The notes: generated from the letters alone by a model not told the origin. Shown: positions 9,362 through 20,993, counted from the stretch's first letter. The stretch is DNA of 64,000 bases from Mycetohabitans endofungorum (GCF_037477895.1 NZ_CP132744.1:1488001-1552000); one strand, 5' to 3'. Made by a program: numbers and translations.

Positions 9362-10165
9362 TCAGCATGGCGGCGCGTCGTCAGCCAAACGACTGTCGTC
9401 GCGCCGCCCATTGTCCCACGCGGCTGGCTGCGCGCTCGTATCCGCTGCAGCGTCGCTGGCGCTGGCGCGCACCGGTGGCACGTCCACCACGCTCGCAGGC
9501 ATCGCACCCAACCCGAGGCTCAGATAGGCGTTGCGCACCGGCGCAAACGAGCGCCGGTGGTGCACACACGGCCCATGGGTACGCAGCGCAGCTAGGTGCC
9601 GCGGCGTGCCATAGCCCACATGCGCGTCAAATCCATAATGTGGAAACTCGTCATGCAACGCATGCATCATCCGGTCCCGCGTGACCTTCGCCAGAATCGA
9701 CGCGGCAGAGATCGACGGCACCAGTGCATCGCCACCAATCACCGCCTCAGATCGCACTGACAGCACCGGGCAGCGGTTGCCATCGACCTTGACCAGCGCA
9801 GGCGTGAGCGCAAGGCCCTGCACCGCACGCTGCATCGCCAGCATCGTCGCGTGCAGGATATTGAGCGTATCGATTTCGTCGACGCTTGCCGACGCGACGC
9901 AATAGGCCAGTGAGCGTTCAATAATTCGGTCGAACAGCTTTTCGCGCGTCGCCGGACTCAGCGCCTTGGAGTCATCGAGCCCGCGAATGCGAGGTGCGGC
10001 GGGATTGAGAATCACCGCAGCGGCCACCACCGGACCCGCCAACGGCCCGCGCCCCGCTTCATCGACGCCGCAAACGAGGTCGGCCGGATCGTCGAAGTCC
10101 AGCCCGCGCTGCGCAACAGCAGGCGCGCCACCGCAGCCAGGCGCACGCATACGGCGTCCGGTCAT
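9362..10165 (-). CDS. rnhB: Ribonuclease HII
   Basis: Cleaves RNA of RNA-DNA hybrids, including single ribonucleotides in DNA. It has 267 residues. The first catalytic pair is in [19 protein letters not shown] (Asp35, Glu36); further conserved parts are [10 protein letters not shown] and VTRDRMM. The ATG overlaps the lpxB stop by four bases (ATGA), as usual for lpxB-rnhB. The C-terminal about 55 residues after the catalytic core are Ala/Asp-rich and not conserved in the family as I know it. Confidence 0.96.
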   Translation of the reverse strand: MTGRRMRAPGCGGAPAVAQRGLDFDDPADLVCGVDEAGRGPLAGPVVAAAVILNPAAPRIRGLDDSKALSPATREKLFDRIIERSLAYCVASASVDEIDTLNILHATMLAMQRAVQGLALTPALVKVDGNRCPVLSVRSEAVIGGDALVPSISAASILAKVTRDRMMHALHDEFPHYGFDAHVGYGTPRHLAALRTHGPCVHHRRSFAPVRNAYLSLGLGAMPASVVDVPPVRASASDAAADTSAQPAAWDNGRRDDSRLADDAPPC

Positions 10166-11340
10166 CGAGGCCTCCTGCCCGACAGGCCCGAGTCGATGAC
10201 GTCAACGACCACTTCCGCGGCACGCTCGGCGGTGTTGCAGCGCAATCGTTCGTGCATCTCGGTGAACAGTTCAACCAGCGTGCGACGGTTCGCCTCATCG
10301 TTCAGTTGCAGCAGCGTCGCATCGGCAAGCGCCTCCGGCGTCGCGAAATGCTGCAGGATCTCGGGCACAACGAACCGGCCGGCCAGGATGTTCGGCAAAC
10401 CGACGTACGGCAGATAGCCTTGCCGCTGCATAATCTGCCCGGTTAACCATGGCACCTTGTAAGAGATCACCATCGGCTTTTTCAGCAATGCGGCTTCCAG
10501 CGTCACGGTGCCGCTCTTGACCAGCACCGCGTCGGCCGCCGTCATCGCCAACTGGGCGTTGCCTTCAGTCAGCGTCAGCGGCAATGTCGGGTAGTGGTCC
10601 GCGAGCGGCTGCAGCAGCGCGCGGATGGACGCGTTCGGCGCGGGCACGATAAAGCGCAACGATGGCTCGCGCTTGTGCATCAGGTCCATCGTCGCAAAAA
10701 ACGTCGGGCCGATCAACTCGATCTCGGAACGGCGGCTGCCCGGCAGCACCGCGACGACAGGTCCCTCGTGGGGCAAGCCACTCGCGCGCCGCGCGCTCAG
10801 GCGGTCCGGCTGCAGCGGAATCGCGTCAGCCAGCGGATGACCGACATACGTGGACGCCACGCCGGCCTTGTCCAAAATCGCCGTTTCAAACGGAAACACG
10901 CACAGCATGTGGTCGACCGCCTTGACGATTTTCTTGATGCGCCCGCCCCGCCACGCCCAGATTGACGGGCAAACAAAGTGGATCGTCGGAATACCCGCAT
11001 GCCGTAGCGCCTCCTCAAGCGAGAAGTTGAAATCCGGCGCATCGACGCCGATGAACGCGCTTGGCGGCTCGGCCAACAGCTGCCGCTTCAATTCACCGCG
11101 GATGCGCAGGATTTCCGGGATATGGCGCAGTGCCTCGACATACCCGCGCACCGACAACTTGTCCATCGGCCAGTGCGCGTCGAATCCGTGCGCGGCCATC
11201 CGCGGGCCACCAATCCCATAGTATTGGGTGCCTGCCGGAAGACGCGCGGCGAGCCCGTCGAGCAACGACGCCGCCAACAGGTCGCCGGACGGCTCACCCG
11301 CCACCATCGCGAGCTTGACAGGACTCGAATGTAACGTCAT
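10162..11340 (-). CDS. lpxB: Lipid-A-disaccharide synthase
   Basis: Condenses UDP-2,3-diacylglucosamine with lipid X to form the lipid A disaccharide at the inner membrane. It has 392 residues from ATG 11338-11340. Family segments are [15 protein letters not shown] near the N-terminus, [44 protein letters not shown] and [16 protein letters not shown]. It lies in lpxD-fabZ-lpxA-lpxB order, 10 bases downstream of lpxA and overlapping rnhB. Confidence 0.97.
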   Translation of the reverse strand: MTLHSSPVKLAMVAGEPSGDLLAASLLDGLAARLPAGTQYYGIGGPRMAAHGFDAHWPMDKLSVRGYVEALRHIPEILRIRGELKRQLLAEPPSAFIGVDAPDFNFSLEEALRHAGIPTIHFVCPSIWAWRGGRIKKIVKAVDHMLCVFPFETAILDKAGVASTYVGHPLADAIPLQPDRLSARRASGLPHEGPVVAVLPGSRRSEIELIGPTFFATMDLMHKREPSLRFIVPAPNASIRALLQPLADHYPTLPLTLTEGNAQLAMTAADAVLVKSGTVTLEAALLKKPMVISYKVPWLTGQIMQRQGYLPYVGLPNILAGRFVVPEILQHFATPEALADATLLQLNDEANRRTLVELFTEMHERLRCNTAERAAEVVVDVIDSGLSGRRPR

Positions 11341-11350
11341 CGTCGATGCA

Positions 11351-12139
11351 TCAGCGAATGATGCCGCGCTTGGCGGTCTCGATAAAGCGCAGGAACGTCG
11401 TGACCGGCTCATCGCCGTCGCCGCCCTGCCCCGCCAACTCACGCAACTGCACTTTCGCCTCGTCTAACGATAAGCCGTTTTTATAAAGGGTGCGGTACGC
11501 GGCCCGCAACGCAGAAATCGCATCGGCGGTGAAGCCGCGACGGCGCAGCCCCTCGATGTTGATGCCGTGCGGCTGGGCCTTTTCACCCGCCGCAATCACA
11601 TAGGGCGGCAAGTCTTGCACTAACGCCGATGCACCACCGAGAAACGCGTGTTCGCCGATGCGCACGAACTGATGCACACCGGACATGCCGCCAAGGATCG
11701 CCCAATCACCGACGTCGACGTGCCCGGCAATTTGCGCATTGCTCGAAAATACCGTATGGTTGCCGACCCGACAGTCGTGAGCAATATGCACGTACGCCAT
11801 GATCCAGTTATCGTCGCCGATACGGGTGACGCCGTTGTCCTGCGCGGTACCGGTGTGAATCGTCGTGAATTCGCGAATCGTGTTGCGATCGCCTATCTCG
11901 AGCCGCGTCGGCTCGCCGGCGTACTTCATGTCCTGCGGCGCACCGCCGAGCGCCGCAAAATGGCCGATCCGGTTGTCTTCGCCGATTGTCGTATGGCCTT
12001 CGATGACCGTGTGTGAACCGACCATCGTGCGCGCACCGATGCGCACGTGTGCGCCGATAACCGCGTACGGGCCGATCTGGACGGCGTCGTCCAGGCTCGC
12101 ACCCGCTTCGATGATCGCGGTGGGATGAATACAAGTCAT
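11351..12139 (-). CDS. lpxA: UDP-N-acetylglucosamine acyltransferase
   Basis: First step of lipid A synthesis: transfers a 3-hydroxyacyl group from acyl carrier protein to UDP-GlcNAc. It has 262 residues, family length. The first about 185 residues are a left-handed beta-helix of hexapeptide repeats ([50 protein letters not shown]). The C-terminal helical domain contains EGLRRRGFT, typical of LpxA. Starts at ATG 12137-12139, 43 bases after fabZ. Confidence 0.97.
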   Translation of the reverse strand: MTCIHPTAIIEAGASLDDAVQIGPYAVIGAHVRIGARTMVGSHTVIEGHTTIGEDNRIGHFAALGGAPQDMKYAGEPTRLEIGDRNTIREFTTIHTGTAQDNGVTRIGDDNWIMAYVHIAHDCRVGNHTVFSSNAQIAGHVDVGDWAILGGMSGVHQFVRIGEHAFLGGASALVQDLPPYVIAAGEKAQPHGINIEGLRRRGFTADAISALRAAYRTLYKNGLSLDEAKVQLRELAGQGGDGDEPVTTFLRFIETAKRGIIR

Positions 12140-12182
12140 ACCTTCGCCCTTGCTTCGTTTTGCGTTACGAGAACGCCAGCAC

Positions 12183-12647
12183 TCAGGCGGCGGATTCCGT
12201 CTGCTTGACCGTGCACATCAGATCAGCCTCGGCCGCCAACGTCCCTTCGACCTCGGCGCGCGCCTTGAATTTCCAGATACCCCGCATGTACCGTTCGAAC
12301 GACACGTTCAGTATCAGCTGGTCGCCTGGCTCCACGACACGCTTGAAGCGCGCGCCATCGATGCCGACGAAGTAATACAGTGTATTGTCCGAATCGTGCG
12401 GCTCCTCGGCAAACGTGAGCAGCGCCGCTGCCTGCGCCAGCGCCTCGAGGATCAGCACGCCGGGCATCACCGGCCGCGTCGGAAAATGACCGGTGAAATA
12501 CGGTTCGTTGACCGTCACGTTCTTCAGTGCCTTAATGCGCTTGTGCGGTTCGAGTTCCAGCACACGGTCAACGAGCAGGATCGGATAGCGATGCGGCAGC
12601 AGCGTGAGAATCTTGTGGATGTCCAGGTTTATTGCTTCAGTGCTCAT
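12183..12647 (-). CDS. fabZ: 3-hydroxyacyl-ACP dehydratase
   Basis: Dehydrates 3-hydroxyacyl-ACP in fatty acid elongation and competes with LpxA/LpxD for the same hydroxyacyl substrates. It has 154 residues with the hot-dog fold motifs [14 protein letters not shown] (catalytic His) and [20 protein letters not shown] (catalytic Glu). Placed between lpxD and lpxA as in most proteobacteria. Confidence 0.97.
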   Translation of the reverse strand: MSTEAINLDIHKILTLLPHRYPILLVDRVLELEPHKRIKALKNVTVNEPYFTGHFPTRPVMPGVLILEALAQAAALLTFAEEPHDSDNTLYYFVGIDGARFKRVVEPGDQLILNVSFERYMRGIWKFKARAEVEGTLAAEADLMCTVKQTESAA

Positions 12648-12694
12648 GGTGTTTCGGCGCGACTAAGTCGCGCATTGCGTGCAGTGTATTACGG

Positions 12695-13804
12695 CTACTC
12701 GCCGGCGTCGCCGCGCGGCGCATGGCCCGCGTCAAGCGCGGCTTCGAGCGTCTTGATCCGCTCGCGCAGCTTGTCGATGTTGCGCAGCAGCGCCGCGCTC
12801 CTGTTCCAATCGCCGTGGGGCACGGCGGGAAACGCGCTCGTATAGATGCCCGGCTTGAGTAGCGATTTGGACACCCCGGATTTCGCGGTCACGATCACAC
12901 GATCGGCGAGCGTGACGTGGCCGGCAATGCCGACCGCGCCGCCGATCATGCAGTGCTGACCGATCGTCGTGCTGCCAGCGATACCCGCGCAACCGGCGAT
13001 TACCGTGTAGGCGCCGATCCGGCAGTTGTGCCCGATCTGCACCAAGTTGTCAATTTTCACGCCCTGTTCGATGACCGTATCGGCCATCGCGCCACGATCA
13101 ATGGTCGTGTTCGCGCCGATTTCCACGTCCGGGCCGACCGTCACCGCGCCGACCTGCGGTATCTTCACCCATTCGCCGGTCTGCTCGTCACCTTCGCCGA
13201 CGAAGTCCGGCGCAAAGCCGAAGCCGTCCGCGCCGATCACCGCACCTGAATGCACGATCACGCGCTCGCCGAGCTGACAGCCATGGTACACGGTCACGTT
13301 CGGATACAGACGCGAATCGTCGCCGATCACCGCACCATGGCCGACAAAAGCATGCGCGTCGATGCGCACGCGCTCGCCGATTACCGCGCCTGCCTCGATC
13401 GTCACATGGGGGCCGATTGTCGCGCTGGCCGCCACCTTCGCAGCGGGGTCCACCACCGCGCCGGGATGAATGCCGGCCGGCGCGGCCGGCAGCGCCGCCG
13501 CTGCAAACTGTTGTGCAACGCGCGCAAAATAAGCGTATGGGTTCGGTGTCACGACGAAGGCTGGCCCAGGCGCGGCGCCGGTCACGTCATGCTCGGCTTG
13601 CAGCTTGTCCAGGTCCGGCTGGCTGATCAATACCGCCGCCGCACGCGTCGAGCCGGCCTGCGACAAATACTTCGGATTGGCAACGAAGGCAAGCTGGCCG
13701 GGGCCCGCGCTGTCCAACGGCGCGAGACCCGCGATCATGCGGCCCGCGTCGCCCACGACTGTGCCGCCGTAGCGTTGCGTCAACTGGGTTAGCGTCATCG
13801 ACAT
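12695..13804 (-). CDS. lpxD: UDP-3-O-(3-hydroxyacyl)glucosamine N-acyltransferase
   Basis: Adds the second hydroxyacyl chain to the glucosamine of the lipid A precursor. It has 369 residues from ATG 13802-13804; ATG 13796-13798 is a near alternative. The N-terminal uridine-binding domain ([14 protein letters not shown]) is followed by a long hexapeptide beta-helix ([52 protein letters not shown]) and a C-terminal helix. It starts 17 bases after skp. Confidence 0.97.
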   Translation of the reverse strand: MSMTLTQLTQRYGGTVVGDAGRMIAGLAPLDSAGPGQLAFVANPKYLSQAGSTRAAAVLISQPDLDKLQAEHDVTGAAPGPAFVVTPNPYAYFARVAQQFAAAALPAAPAGIHPGAVVDPAAKVAASATIGPHVTIEAGAVIGERVRIDAHAFVGHGAVIGDDSRLYPNVTVYHGCQLGERVIVHSGAVIGADGFGFAPDFVGEGDEQTGEWVKIPQVGAVTVGPDVEIGANTTIDRGAMADTVIEQGVKIDNLVQIGHNCRIGAYTVIAGCAGIAGSTTIGQHCMIGGAVGIAGHVTLADRVIVTAKSGVSKSLLKPGIYTSAFPAVPHGDWNRSAALLRNIDKLRERIKTLEAALDAGHAPRGDAGE

Positions 13805-13821
13805 GCGCGACGATACCCCAG

Positions 13822-14355
13822 TCAATTCGACGTGCCGTTGGCGAGCGCCTTCAGCACCTGGTCTGTGATGTTGATGCGCGGACTCACGTAGACCGCCTCC
13901 TGCACCACCAGATCATAGCGCTGCTGCTCGGCGATCTGCCGGATCGCCTTGTTGGCCCGGTCCAGCACGCCAGCCAGCTCCTCGTTGCGACGCTGGTTCA
14001 GGTCCTCGCGAAACTCGCGCTGCTTGCGTTGGAAGTCCGTATCGAGCTGGGCGAGGTCGCGTTGCCGCTGCTGCCGCTCGGACGGGGACATCGACGCACC
14101 ATTTTTATCCAGGTTGTCGGACATCGCTTTGAGCTTTTGCGCCATCTCCTGCAGGCCGCGGTCTCGCTTGGAGAACTCCTGCTCAAGCTTAGACTGCGCG
14201 GACTTGGCCGGCGCCGACTCGCGCAGGATGCGGTCCGAATCGACCGCCGCGATGCGTGCCTCTTGCGCGTAGGCGGCCACTGCGGCGCCACCGGCGGACA
14301 TCGCAAGCACGCCCATTGCGATATAGCGGGAAAATCGTCTGGTCAGCAAAGTCAC
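13822..14355 (-). CDS. skp: Periplasmic chaperone Skp/OmpH
   Basis: Holds unfolded outer-membrane proteins in the periplasm for BamA. A 177-residue protein with an N-terminal signal peptide ([20 protein letters not shown], cleavage probably after AYA) and a Lys/Glu/Gln-rich coiled-coil body ([20 protein letters not shown]). The GTG at 14353-14355 overlaps a GAGG sequence that could itself be the ribosome binding site, so the real start may be TTG 14347-14349, two codons on. Located between bamA and lpxD as expected. Confidence 0.93.
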   Translation of the reverse strand: MTLLTRRFSRYIAMGVLAMSAGGAAVAAYAQEARIAAVDSDRILRESAPAKSAQSKLEQEFSKRDRGLQEMAQKLKAMSDNLDKNGASMSPSERQQRQRDLAQLDTDFQRKQREFREDLNQRRNEELAGVLDRANKAIRQIAEQQRYDLVVQEAVYVSPRINITDQVLKALANGTSN

Positions 14356-14377
14356 CTCTTAAGCCGATGGATGTTTG

Positions 14378-16681
14378 TCAGAATGCAGTACCGATCTGGA
14401 ACTGGAATTTCTGGTATTGATCGCCGTCATGCTTAGCCAGCGGGAAGCCCAAGCTCAGCTTCAATGGACCAATCGGCGAGATCCACGCCAAGCCCAAGCC
14501 GTAGCCATAGCGCAAGCCGTTCGCGCCGATACTGTTGCCTTCTGTCCCCCATACGTTACCGCCGTCGAGGAACGTGAACACGCGCAAGGTTCGATCATAG
14601 CCCGTCCCGGGCAGCGGGAACGTCAACTCGACGTTGCCCACGATCATTTTCGAGCCGCCGATCGGATCGTTTGTCGCCTTGTCGCGCGGACCCAGCGAAC
14701 TCGGCTCGTAGCCACGTACTGACCCGATACCGCCGGCGAAGTAGTTCTTGAAAATCGGGTACGGCTTGCCGCCGAGCCCGTTGCCATAGCCACCTTGCAG
14801 GTTCAGGCCCAGCACGAAGCCGCGGGCAAACGAATAATAGTATTGCGCCTGCAGATCAGCCTTATAGTACTGCGCCTTGCCGATCGGCGTGCCGTATTCG
14901 GCGTTCGCCTGTGTGTAGTAGCCGCGGCTGGGCACCAGCGCGCTGTCGCGCGCGTCGCGCGACCAACCGATGGTGACGGGCACGTTATTTGACACGCGAC
15001 CGAACTGGTTCACGTAATCGATGTAGCTCCGCGGCGTCGCCGAGTCGATGTCTAGACGGTTCTGCTCGACACCGGCACCGAAATACACGGTGTCGGCTTC
15101 CGAGAACGGAATGCCGAACTTCAGGTCGCCGCCCGCGGTGATGATCCGGAAACTCGAATTGGTCGAGTAATACAGCGGCTGGTACGTGCGATAGTAGACG
15201 TCGGTGATCCGCTTGATGCCGTCGATCGTGAAGTACGGATCGACCTGCGTGACGGCCAGCGTGCGGTACGTACGAGCGGTGTTGACGTTCACCGACAGGC
15301 TCGTGCCGGAGCCGAACACGTTGTCCTGCGACACGCCGGCCGATAGCACGACCTTGTCGGTTGACGAGAAGCCTGCGCCAAGCGTGATCGCGCCGGTCGG
15401 CTTCTCGGTCACCTTCACGTCGACATCGACCTGGTCGTTCGTGCCCTCCACCGGCGCCGTCGTCACGTCCACATCAGTGAAGTAGCCCAGCCGGTTGACC
15501 CGATCCTTCGACAGCGCAAGTCGGTGGCTGTCGAACCACGAACTCTCGAATTGCCGCATCTCGCGGCGGATCACTTCGTCGCGCGTCTTATTGTTGCCCG
15601 TGATGTTCACGCGGCGCACGTAAACGCGCCGGCTCGGATCGACCTGCAAAATCAAGTTGACGGTATGGTGCTCCTGATCGATGTCGGGCTGCGCGTTCAC
15701 ACTGGCGAACGCGTAGCCATACTCACCGAGCTTGTCGACGATTGCCTTGGTGGACGCCTGCAGCTTTTCTGCGGAGAATCGCTCGCCCGGCTTCAACTGC
15801 ACAAGCTTCGCGAGTTCGGCCTCCTTGTCGAGCAAGTTGCCAGCGAGCTTGATGCTCGATACCTTGTACGGCTCGCCCTCATGCAGCGTGACCGTCAGAT
15901 ACATATCTTTTTTGTCCGGCGAGATCGATACCTGCGTCGAGTCGATATTGAACTCGAGATAACCGCGGTTCAGGTAGTACGAGCGGATGTTCTCCAGGTC
16001 ACCGGTCAACTTTTCTTTCGAATACAAGTCGGCCTTCGTGTACCACGAAAACCAGTTCGGTGTGGACAACTGCATCTCGTCACGCAATGTGCTGGTCGAG
16101 AACGCCTTGTTGCCGATGAAATTGATCTGGCGGATCTTCGCGCTTGGCCCCTCGACAACCGAGAGCAGGATCGACACGCGATTGCGGTCGATCGGCGTGA
16201 CCGTCGTCTTCACCTCCGCTGCGTAGTAGCCGCGCGTCAGGTATTGCCGTTTCAGTTCCTGCTCGGCTTTGTCAACCAGCGCCTTGTCGTAGTAGCGCCC
16301 ATTGGACAGGCCGACCGCGCGCAGCGCCTTAGTCAGGTTTTCCTTGTCAAACTCGTGGATGCCGGCGAAGTCGACCGAGCCGATGGCCGGACGCTCCTGC
16401 ACGTTGACCACCACGACGTCGTTTTGCGCCAAAACCTTGACGTCACTGAAGAAGCCGGTCGCATACAATGCACGAATGGCTTCCGAACCCTTGTCGTCGG
16501 TGAACGTATCGCCTTGCTTGACCGGCAAGTAGGCAAACACGGTGCCCGGCTCTACCCGCTGCAGTCCTTCGAGGCGGATGTCCTTGACGACAAACGGCAC
16601 CGTAGCATGCGCAACTATCCCGTATGCCGCGAACAACGCAGCTGCAACCGTCTTAGGAACAAAGCGGTGATGTTTGAACAA
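14378..16681 (-). CDS. bamA: Outer membrane protein assembly factor BamA
   Basis: Core of the BAM complex that inserts beta-barrels into the outer membrane. I place the start at TTG 16679-16681 because GGGGAAG lies right before it and the following FKHHRFVPK leads straight into a signal peptide ending near AHA; this gives 767 residues, family length. A longer reading from an ATG at 16738 would add 19 unlikely residues. Five POTRA repeats follow (VKDIRLEGLQRVEPGTVFAY, VSSIKLAGNLLDKE and so on), then a 16-strand barrel with VRGYEPSSLGP and a terminal Phe (QFQIGTAF), the BAM recognition signal. Confidence 0.96.
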   Translation of the reverse strand: MFKHHRFVPKTVAAALFAAYGIVAHATVPFVVKDIRLEGLQRVEPGTVFAYLPVKQGDTFTDDKGSEAIRALYATGFFSDVKVLAQNDVVVVNVQERPAIGSVDFAGIHEFDKENLTKALRAVGLSNGRYYDKALVDKAEQELKRQYLTRGYYAAEVKTTVTPIDRNRVSILLSVVEGPSAKIRQINFIGNKAFSTSTLRDEMQLSTPNWFSWYTKADLYSKEKLTGDLENIRSYYLNRGYLEFNIDSTQVSISPDKKDMYLTVTLHEGEPYKVSSIKLAGNLLDKEAELAKLVQLKPGERFSAEKLQASTKAIVDKLGEYGYAFASVNAQPDIDQEHHTVNLILQVDPSRRVYVRRVNITGNNKTRDEVIRREMRQFESSWFDSHRLALSKDRVNRLGYFTDVDVTTAPVEGTNDQVDVDVKVTEKPTGAITLGAGFSSTDKVVLSAGVSQDNVFGSGTSLSVNVNTARTYRTLAVTQVDPYFTIDGIKRITDVYYRTYQPLYYSTNSSFRIITAGGDLKFGIPFSEADTVYFGAGVEQNRLDIDSATPRSYIDYVNQFGRVSNNVPVTIGWSRDARDSALVPSRGYYTQANAEYGTPIGKAQYYKADLQAQYYYSFARGFVLGLNLQGGYGNGLGGKPYPIFKNYFAGGIGSVRGYEPSSLGPRDKATNDPIGGSKMIVGNVELTFPLPGTGYDRTLRVFTFLDGGNVWGTEGNSIGANGLRYGYGLGLAWISPIGPLKLSLGFPLAKHDGDQYQKFQFQIGTAF

Positions 16682-16747
16682 CTTGCTTCCCCAATGTTTT
16701 TGCTGTTGCAATGCATACCGCGCCACCCGCGCGTACATGGCATCGAC

Positions 16748-18112
16748 TTAGAAATGAATCAGACGTGACAAATCGTTAAACAGCGCGATCGCAGACAATG
16801 CAACGATGCACACGAGACCTGCCCTTTGTAAAATGAGTTGCCAGCGCTCCGAAACAGCCTTGCCCGTCACGGCTTCAACCAAATAATATAACAGATGCCC
16901 CCCGTCCAATACCGGAATTGGCAACAGATTCAGCACGCCGAGGCTGATGCTGACCAGTGCCAGAAACGACGCAAACGAGGCCGCGCCCAGTTGCGCGCTC
17001 TTGCTCGCGTAATCAGCGATCGTGACCGGTCCGGATAAGTTCTTCAGCGAAGCTTGGCCGCTAAGCATTCGCCAGAACATGCGCACTGAATAGGTCGAGA
17101 TATCCCACGTGCGCCGCGCCCCCAGCTGCAGGCTTTCCGTTAAGCCGTATTCCACGTCCACGGTCTGCACCTGCGTAGCCATCGCCGCACCGATGCGGCC
17201 GACCGTATTGCCGCCCGCCGCATCAAGCCGTTTGTCGGGCACAATGTCGATGTCGCGGCGCGCGCCGTCGCGCTCGACCGTGATCGTCAAATGCTTGAGC
17301 GCGTGGGCCTGGATCGTCGCAATGAACGCATGAGCGCCCTGCACAGCTTTACCGTCGAGCGCGACGACCACATCGCCCGTAGCCAGCCCCGCGCGCTGCG
17401 CCGCACTGCCCGGCTCCACACTAGCCACCCGCAATTTACCGCCCGGCTCGAAGCCTAGGCGCTCGATAACATCCTCGTCCTGCTCCGGGCGCGCTGCCCG
17501 CGATAAATCGACTGAGTAATCGAGCGTATCGTTACCCACCTTGGCCAATAGCACGATGTTGCGCTGGTCGAACTGCGCATCGAGCAGCTTCCAGCGTAAA
17601 TCGCTCCAGGAGCGCACCGACTCGGTGGTCCCGTCCGGCGCCCGCACCGCCACCACAGTCTCGCCGCCAACGAAGCCGGCTCGTTGCGCGACCGAACCGG
17701 CAGTGGGTGCCGCCAGCATGGCCACCGGCTCATCGACGCCACCCGCGTAGACGCCCGCCAGCAGTACGATAGCCAGCAGGAAATTGGCGAGCGGTCCGCC
17801 GGCGACGATGGCAAAGCGCCAGCCGACGGGCTTGCGGTTGAATGCGTGTGGCAGATCCTGCGCAGCGATGGGCGTATCGGTATCGCGCTCGTCGAGCATC
17901 TTCACATAGCCACCGAGCGGCAGCGCACAAAGCGTCCACTCGGTGCCGGTGACCGGGCTGGTCCGGCGCAGCAGCGGCCGGCCGAAGCCGACGGAAAAGC
18001 GCAACACTTTGACGCCGGCGGCGCGCGCGATCAGGTAATGGCCAAATTCATGTACGACGACCAGAATGCCGATCGCCACCATGAACGAAACCAGTTGAAT
18101 CAGCAAACTCAT
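16748..18112 (-). CDS. rseP: Site-2 zinc metalloprotease RseP
   Basis: Intramembrane protease that cleaves anti-sigma factor RseA-type substrates and signal peptides. It has 454 residues from ATG 18110-18112. The zinc motif HEFGH is at residues 21-25 in the first membrane segment. Two PDZ regions follow in the periplasmic part (around GFVGGETVVAVRAPDG and GLATGDVVVALDGKAV). The third active-site motif NLLPIPVLDGGHLLYY is near the C-terminus, with a last membrane span. It lies between dxr and bamA, as in most proteobacteria. Confidence 0.97.
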   Translation of the reverse strand: MSLLIQLVSFMVAIGILVVVHEFGHYLIARAAGVKVLRFSVGFGRPLLRRTSPVTGTEWTLCALPLGGYVKMLDERDTDTPIAAQDLPHAFNRKPVGWRFAIVAGGPLANFLLAIVLLAGVYAGGVDEPVAMLAAPTAGSVAQRAGFVGGETVVAVRAPDGTTESVRSWSDLRWKLLDAQFDQRNIVLLAKVGNDTLDYSVDLSRAARPEQDEDVIERLGFEPGGKLRVASVEPGSAAQRAGLATGDVVVALDGKAVQGAHAFIATIQAHALKHLTITVERDGARRDIDIVPDKRLDAAGGNTVGRIGAAMATQVQTVDVEYGLTESLQLGARRTWDISTYSVRMFWRMLSGQASLKNLSGPVTIADYASKSAQLGAASFASFLALVSISLGVLNLLPIPVLDGGHLLYYLVEAVTGKAVSERWQLILQRAGLVCIVALSAIALFNDLSRLIHF

Positions 18113-18166
18113 GCGATCCTCGCTGCAATATGCCACACGTCACGGCCTACCGAATGAACACGCGTG

Positions 18167-19390
18167 TCAGCCAAGCTGGCTGGCCACCGCAACGCCGCGC
18201 ACGCCAGCCTGGCCATGCGTACGGTAGCGAGCCAGCGCCTTTTGCGCCGCACGGCGCGCCTGCGCATCGACGTCAAGCACTGCGTCCAGCGTCGTGGCGA
18301 CATCGGCCTGGACTTGTTCGAGCACGTCGCCAACGACTGCCGCGATCGCGGTAAATCCGATGTGTCGCGCAAGAAACGCTTCGACCGCGACCTCGTTCGC
18401 CGCGTTCAATACCGTGCTCGCCGAGCCGCCGTCGCGCAATGCCTGCATCGCGAGCGCCAGACACGGAAAGCGCTTATAGTCAGGCGGCTCGAATGTCAGC
18501 GTCGCCACCTGCGCCAGATCAAGCTGTTCAACGCCTGACACGATTCGCGTCGGAAACGCCAGCGCATGAGCGATCGGCGTGCGCATATCGGGATTGCCCA
18601 GTTGCGCGAGTGTCGAGCCGTCCGCATATGACACCAGCGAATGGATCACGCTTTGCGGATGGATCAACACGTCAATCTGCTCGGGCCGCAGATCGAACAG
18701 CCAGCGCGCCTCAATCACCTCGAGGCCCTTGTTCATCATCGTGGCTGAATCGACCGAGATCTTGCGCCCCATGACCCAGTTCGGATGCTTGCACGCCTGC
18801 TCCGGCGTTACGTCGACCAGCGTAGCCGGTTCTCGCAACCGGAATGGACCGCCGGACGCGGTGAGCTGGATGCGGGTCACGGCGCCGTGCAAACTAGGCT
18901 CGCGCGGAAAGCACTGGAAAACTGCATTGTGCTCACTGTCAACGGGCAGCAGCGCGGCGCCACTGGCATAGACCGCATCCATGAACAATGCGCCGGACAT
19001 CACCAGCGCCTCCTTGTTCGCGAGCAAGATCCGCTTGCCGGCACGCGCCGCCGCCAGCGTCGGCTCCAGTCCAGCCGCACCGACAATGGCAGCAACCACC
19101 GTATTGCAAGCGGCGTCCGACGCGGCGGCGGCCAGCGCGTCGCGGCCGTAGTCCACGCGCGTCGCACAGTCCGCCTCGCGCAGCCTCGCCTGCAACTGCG
19201 TGGCTGTTTGCGCATCGCCGACCACCGCGACGTGTGGCGCGAAGCGCAAGCATTGCTCAGCGAGTTTTTCCCAGTTGCGGTGCGCGGTCAACGCGTGGAT
19301 CGAAAATCGATCCGGATGCCGGGCGATCACGTCCAGCGTGCTATCACCGATCGAGCCCGTCGAGCCCAGCAGGGTCACACAATGTTGCAT
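18167..19390 (-). CDS. dxr: 1-deoxy-D-xylulose 5-phosphate reductoisomerase
   Basis: Second step of the MEP isoprenoid pathway, NADPH dependent. It has 407 residues if it starts at ATG 19388-19390 ([15 protein letters not shown]), which best matches family N-termini; a second ATG and a TTG lie directly upstream. It shows the nucleotide-binding [25 protein letters not shown], the substrate-binding ASGGPFR and [17 protein letters not shown]. It follows cdsA by 11 bases, so the isoprenoid enzymes dxr and uppS flank cdsA. Confidence 0.96.
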   Translation of the reverse strand: MQHCVTLLGSTGSIGDSTLDVIARHPDRFSIHALTAHRNWEKLAEQCLRFAPHVAVVGDAQTATQLQARLREADCATRVDYGRDALAAAASDAACNTVVAAIVGAAGLEPTLAAARAGKRILLANKEALVMSGALFMDAVYASGAALLPVDSEHNAVFQCFPREPSLHGAVTRIQLTASGGPFRLREPATLVDVTPEQACKHPNWVMGRKISVDSATMMNKGLEVIEARWLFDLRPEQIDVLIHPQSVIHSLVSYADGSTLAQLGNPDMRTPIAHALAFPTRIVSGVEQLDLAQVATLTFEPPDYKRFPCLALAMQALRDGGSASTVLNAANEVAVEAFLARHIGFTAIAAVVGDVLEQVQADVATTLDAVLDVDAQARRAAQKALARYRTHGQAGVRGVAVASQLG

Positions 19391-19401
19391 CATCAATGAT
19401 T

Positions 19402-20217
19402 TCAGCTCAAAAGCAGCATCGCCAGCGGCAGCACGGGCAGCAGCGCGTCAATCCGGTCCAGCACACCGCCATGGCCAGGCAGCAACTGACTCGAATCCTT
19501 CACGCCGGCCTGGCGCTTCAACAGCGACTCGAACAGGTCGCCGACGACGCTGAAGGCGACCAGCACGCTCAGCGCGAACACCGCGACCACGACGCCGAGA
19601 CGCTCGACCAGCGCGCCGGCCACGCTCAGCACGCCCGGATGCGCGGCAAGCGCAAGCGCCGCGACCACGACGACCGATAGCCATCCGCCGATCACTCCTT
19701 CCCACGTCTTACCCGGACTGATCGCCGGCGCCAGCTTGTGCCGGCCAAAGCGCCTGCCCGCAAAGTATGCGCCGATATCGGCAAGCCAGACGATCAATAA
19801 CAGTGATAGTACGAATATGACGCCAGTCGCGCGCGCAGCCACCAACGCATGCCAGCACGCGACGAACAACACCAGGCCGGCCACCAGCAGGAAACCACGC
19901 CACGCGCCAACGGCCAACGTCGGCTTGCGCAGCAGCGCGAATGGCGCCGCGGCAATCCAGAACACCACGGCCGCCCGCGATACCGCTTCACCGCGCGGCG
20001 CGCCCGCGAATACGTAGGCGACCAGCACCACGCCGGCTAGCGCCGCATAGACGAACGGCCAGACGCCCGGCAGCTTCAATAACTTGGCCCATTCCCACGC
20101 GGCAAACACCAGCACAAAGCCGATCAGCGCACCGAAACCACCCAACGGGGCAAACAGCGTAACTGGCAGTAAAACGGCCAGCAGGGCAATCGCCGTAACG
20201 ACACGGGTTCTTAGCAT
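19402..20217 (-). CDS. cdsA: Phosphatidate cytidylyltransferase
   Basis: Makes CDP-diacylglycerol, the precursor of all phospholipids, in the inner membrane. It has 271 residues and about eight hydrophobic spans. The family signature near the C-terminus is clear: [20 protein letters not shown] followed by [13 protein letters not shown]. Its start overlaps the uppS end by seven bases, suggesting translational coupling. Confidence 0.96.
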   Translation of the reverse strand: MLRTRVVTAIALLAVLLPVTLFAPLGGFGALIGFVLVFAAWEWAKLLKLPGVWPFVYAALAGVVLVAYVFAGAPRGEAVSRAAVVFWIAAAPFALLRKPTLAVGAWRGFLLVAGLVLFVACWHALVAARATGVIFVLSLLLIVWLADIGAYFAGRRFGRHKLAPAISPGKTWEGVIGGWLSVVVVAALALAAHPGVLSVAGALVERLGVVVAVFALSVLVAFSVVGDLFESLLKRQAGVKDSSQLLPGHGGVLDRIDALLPVLPLAMLLLS

Positions 20218-20993
20218 GAAAGCGAATCGACGTTTTGCGACTGCCGGATGAGTTGCGCGCTGGTGCGCCCGAAGCGCCGTTCGCGCTCGCGGTACGAAGC
20301 GATCGCCTTACTCAATTGCGCATCATTAAAGTCCGGCCAGAACACGTCGGTGAAATAAAATTCGGTATAAGCCAGCTGCCACAGCAGAAAATTGCTGACG
20401 CGCTGCTCCCCGCCAGTGCGAATGAACAAGTCCGGCTCCGGCGCATACGCCATCGCCAAGTGTTGCGCGAAGCTCGCTTCATCCACATTCTGCATCGCGC
20501 CGGCATCCACGCATTGCTGCGCAATCTTGCGCGTGGCCTGCAAAATATCCCAACGGCCGCCATAATTCGCCGCGATGGTCAGCGTCAATCTGGTATTGGC
20601 TGCCGTCTTAGCTTGCGCGCGGCGCACAAGCTCCTGGATCCGGGGCTCGAACATCGACAAGTCGCCGACCACGCGCAGCCGGATGCCATTCGTATGTAGG
20701 CGCGCGATTTCACGCTCGAGCGCGCTGATGAACAGCCGCATCAAGAACGAGACCTCGTCAACCGGCCGCCGCCAGTTCTCGGAACTGAACGCAAACAGCG
20801 TCAGGAATTCGACGCCACGCGCCACACACGCCTCGACGATTGTGCGCACCGCATCGAGCCCCTTCGTATGACCCGCAACACGCGGCAGCCGCCTGCGCTG
20901 CGCCCAGCGGCCATTGCCATCCATGATGATCGCGATGTGCCGCGGCACGTCCGTGACGGTCGGGGTGCACACAGTGGAACTGGTATAGGTCAT
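20211..20993 (-). CDS. uppS: Undecaprenyl diphosphate synthase
   Basis: Condenses isopentenyl units into the C55 carrier lipid for peptidoglycan and LPS. It has 260 residues from ATG 20991-20993. The catalytic Asp is in [10 protein letters not shown] (residue 25); other signatures are [11 protein letters not shown] and [17 protein letters not shown]. Located upstream of cdsA and 70 bases downstream of frr. Confidence 0.97.
   Translation of the reverse strand: MTYTSSTVCTPTVTDVPRHIAIIMDGNGRWAQRRRLPRVAGHTKGLDAVRTIVEACVARGVEFLTLFAFSSENWRRPVDEVSFLMRLFISALEREIARLHTNGIRLRVVGDLSMFEPRIQELVRRAQAKTAANTRLTLTIAANYGGRWDILQATRKIAQQCVDAGAMQNVDEASFAQHLAMAYAPEPDLFIRTGGEQRVSNFLLWQLAYTEFYFTDVFWPDFNDAQLSKAIASYRERERRFGRTSAQLIRQSQNVDSLSC

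Noticed and set aside
15524..16768. 414-codon plus-strand frame opposite bamA
   Set aside because: Antisense of bamA; no recognisable motif.
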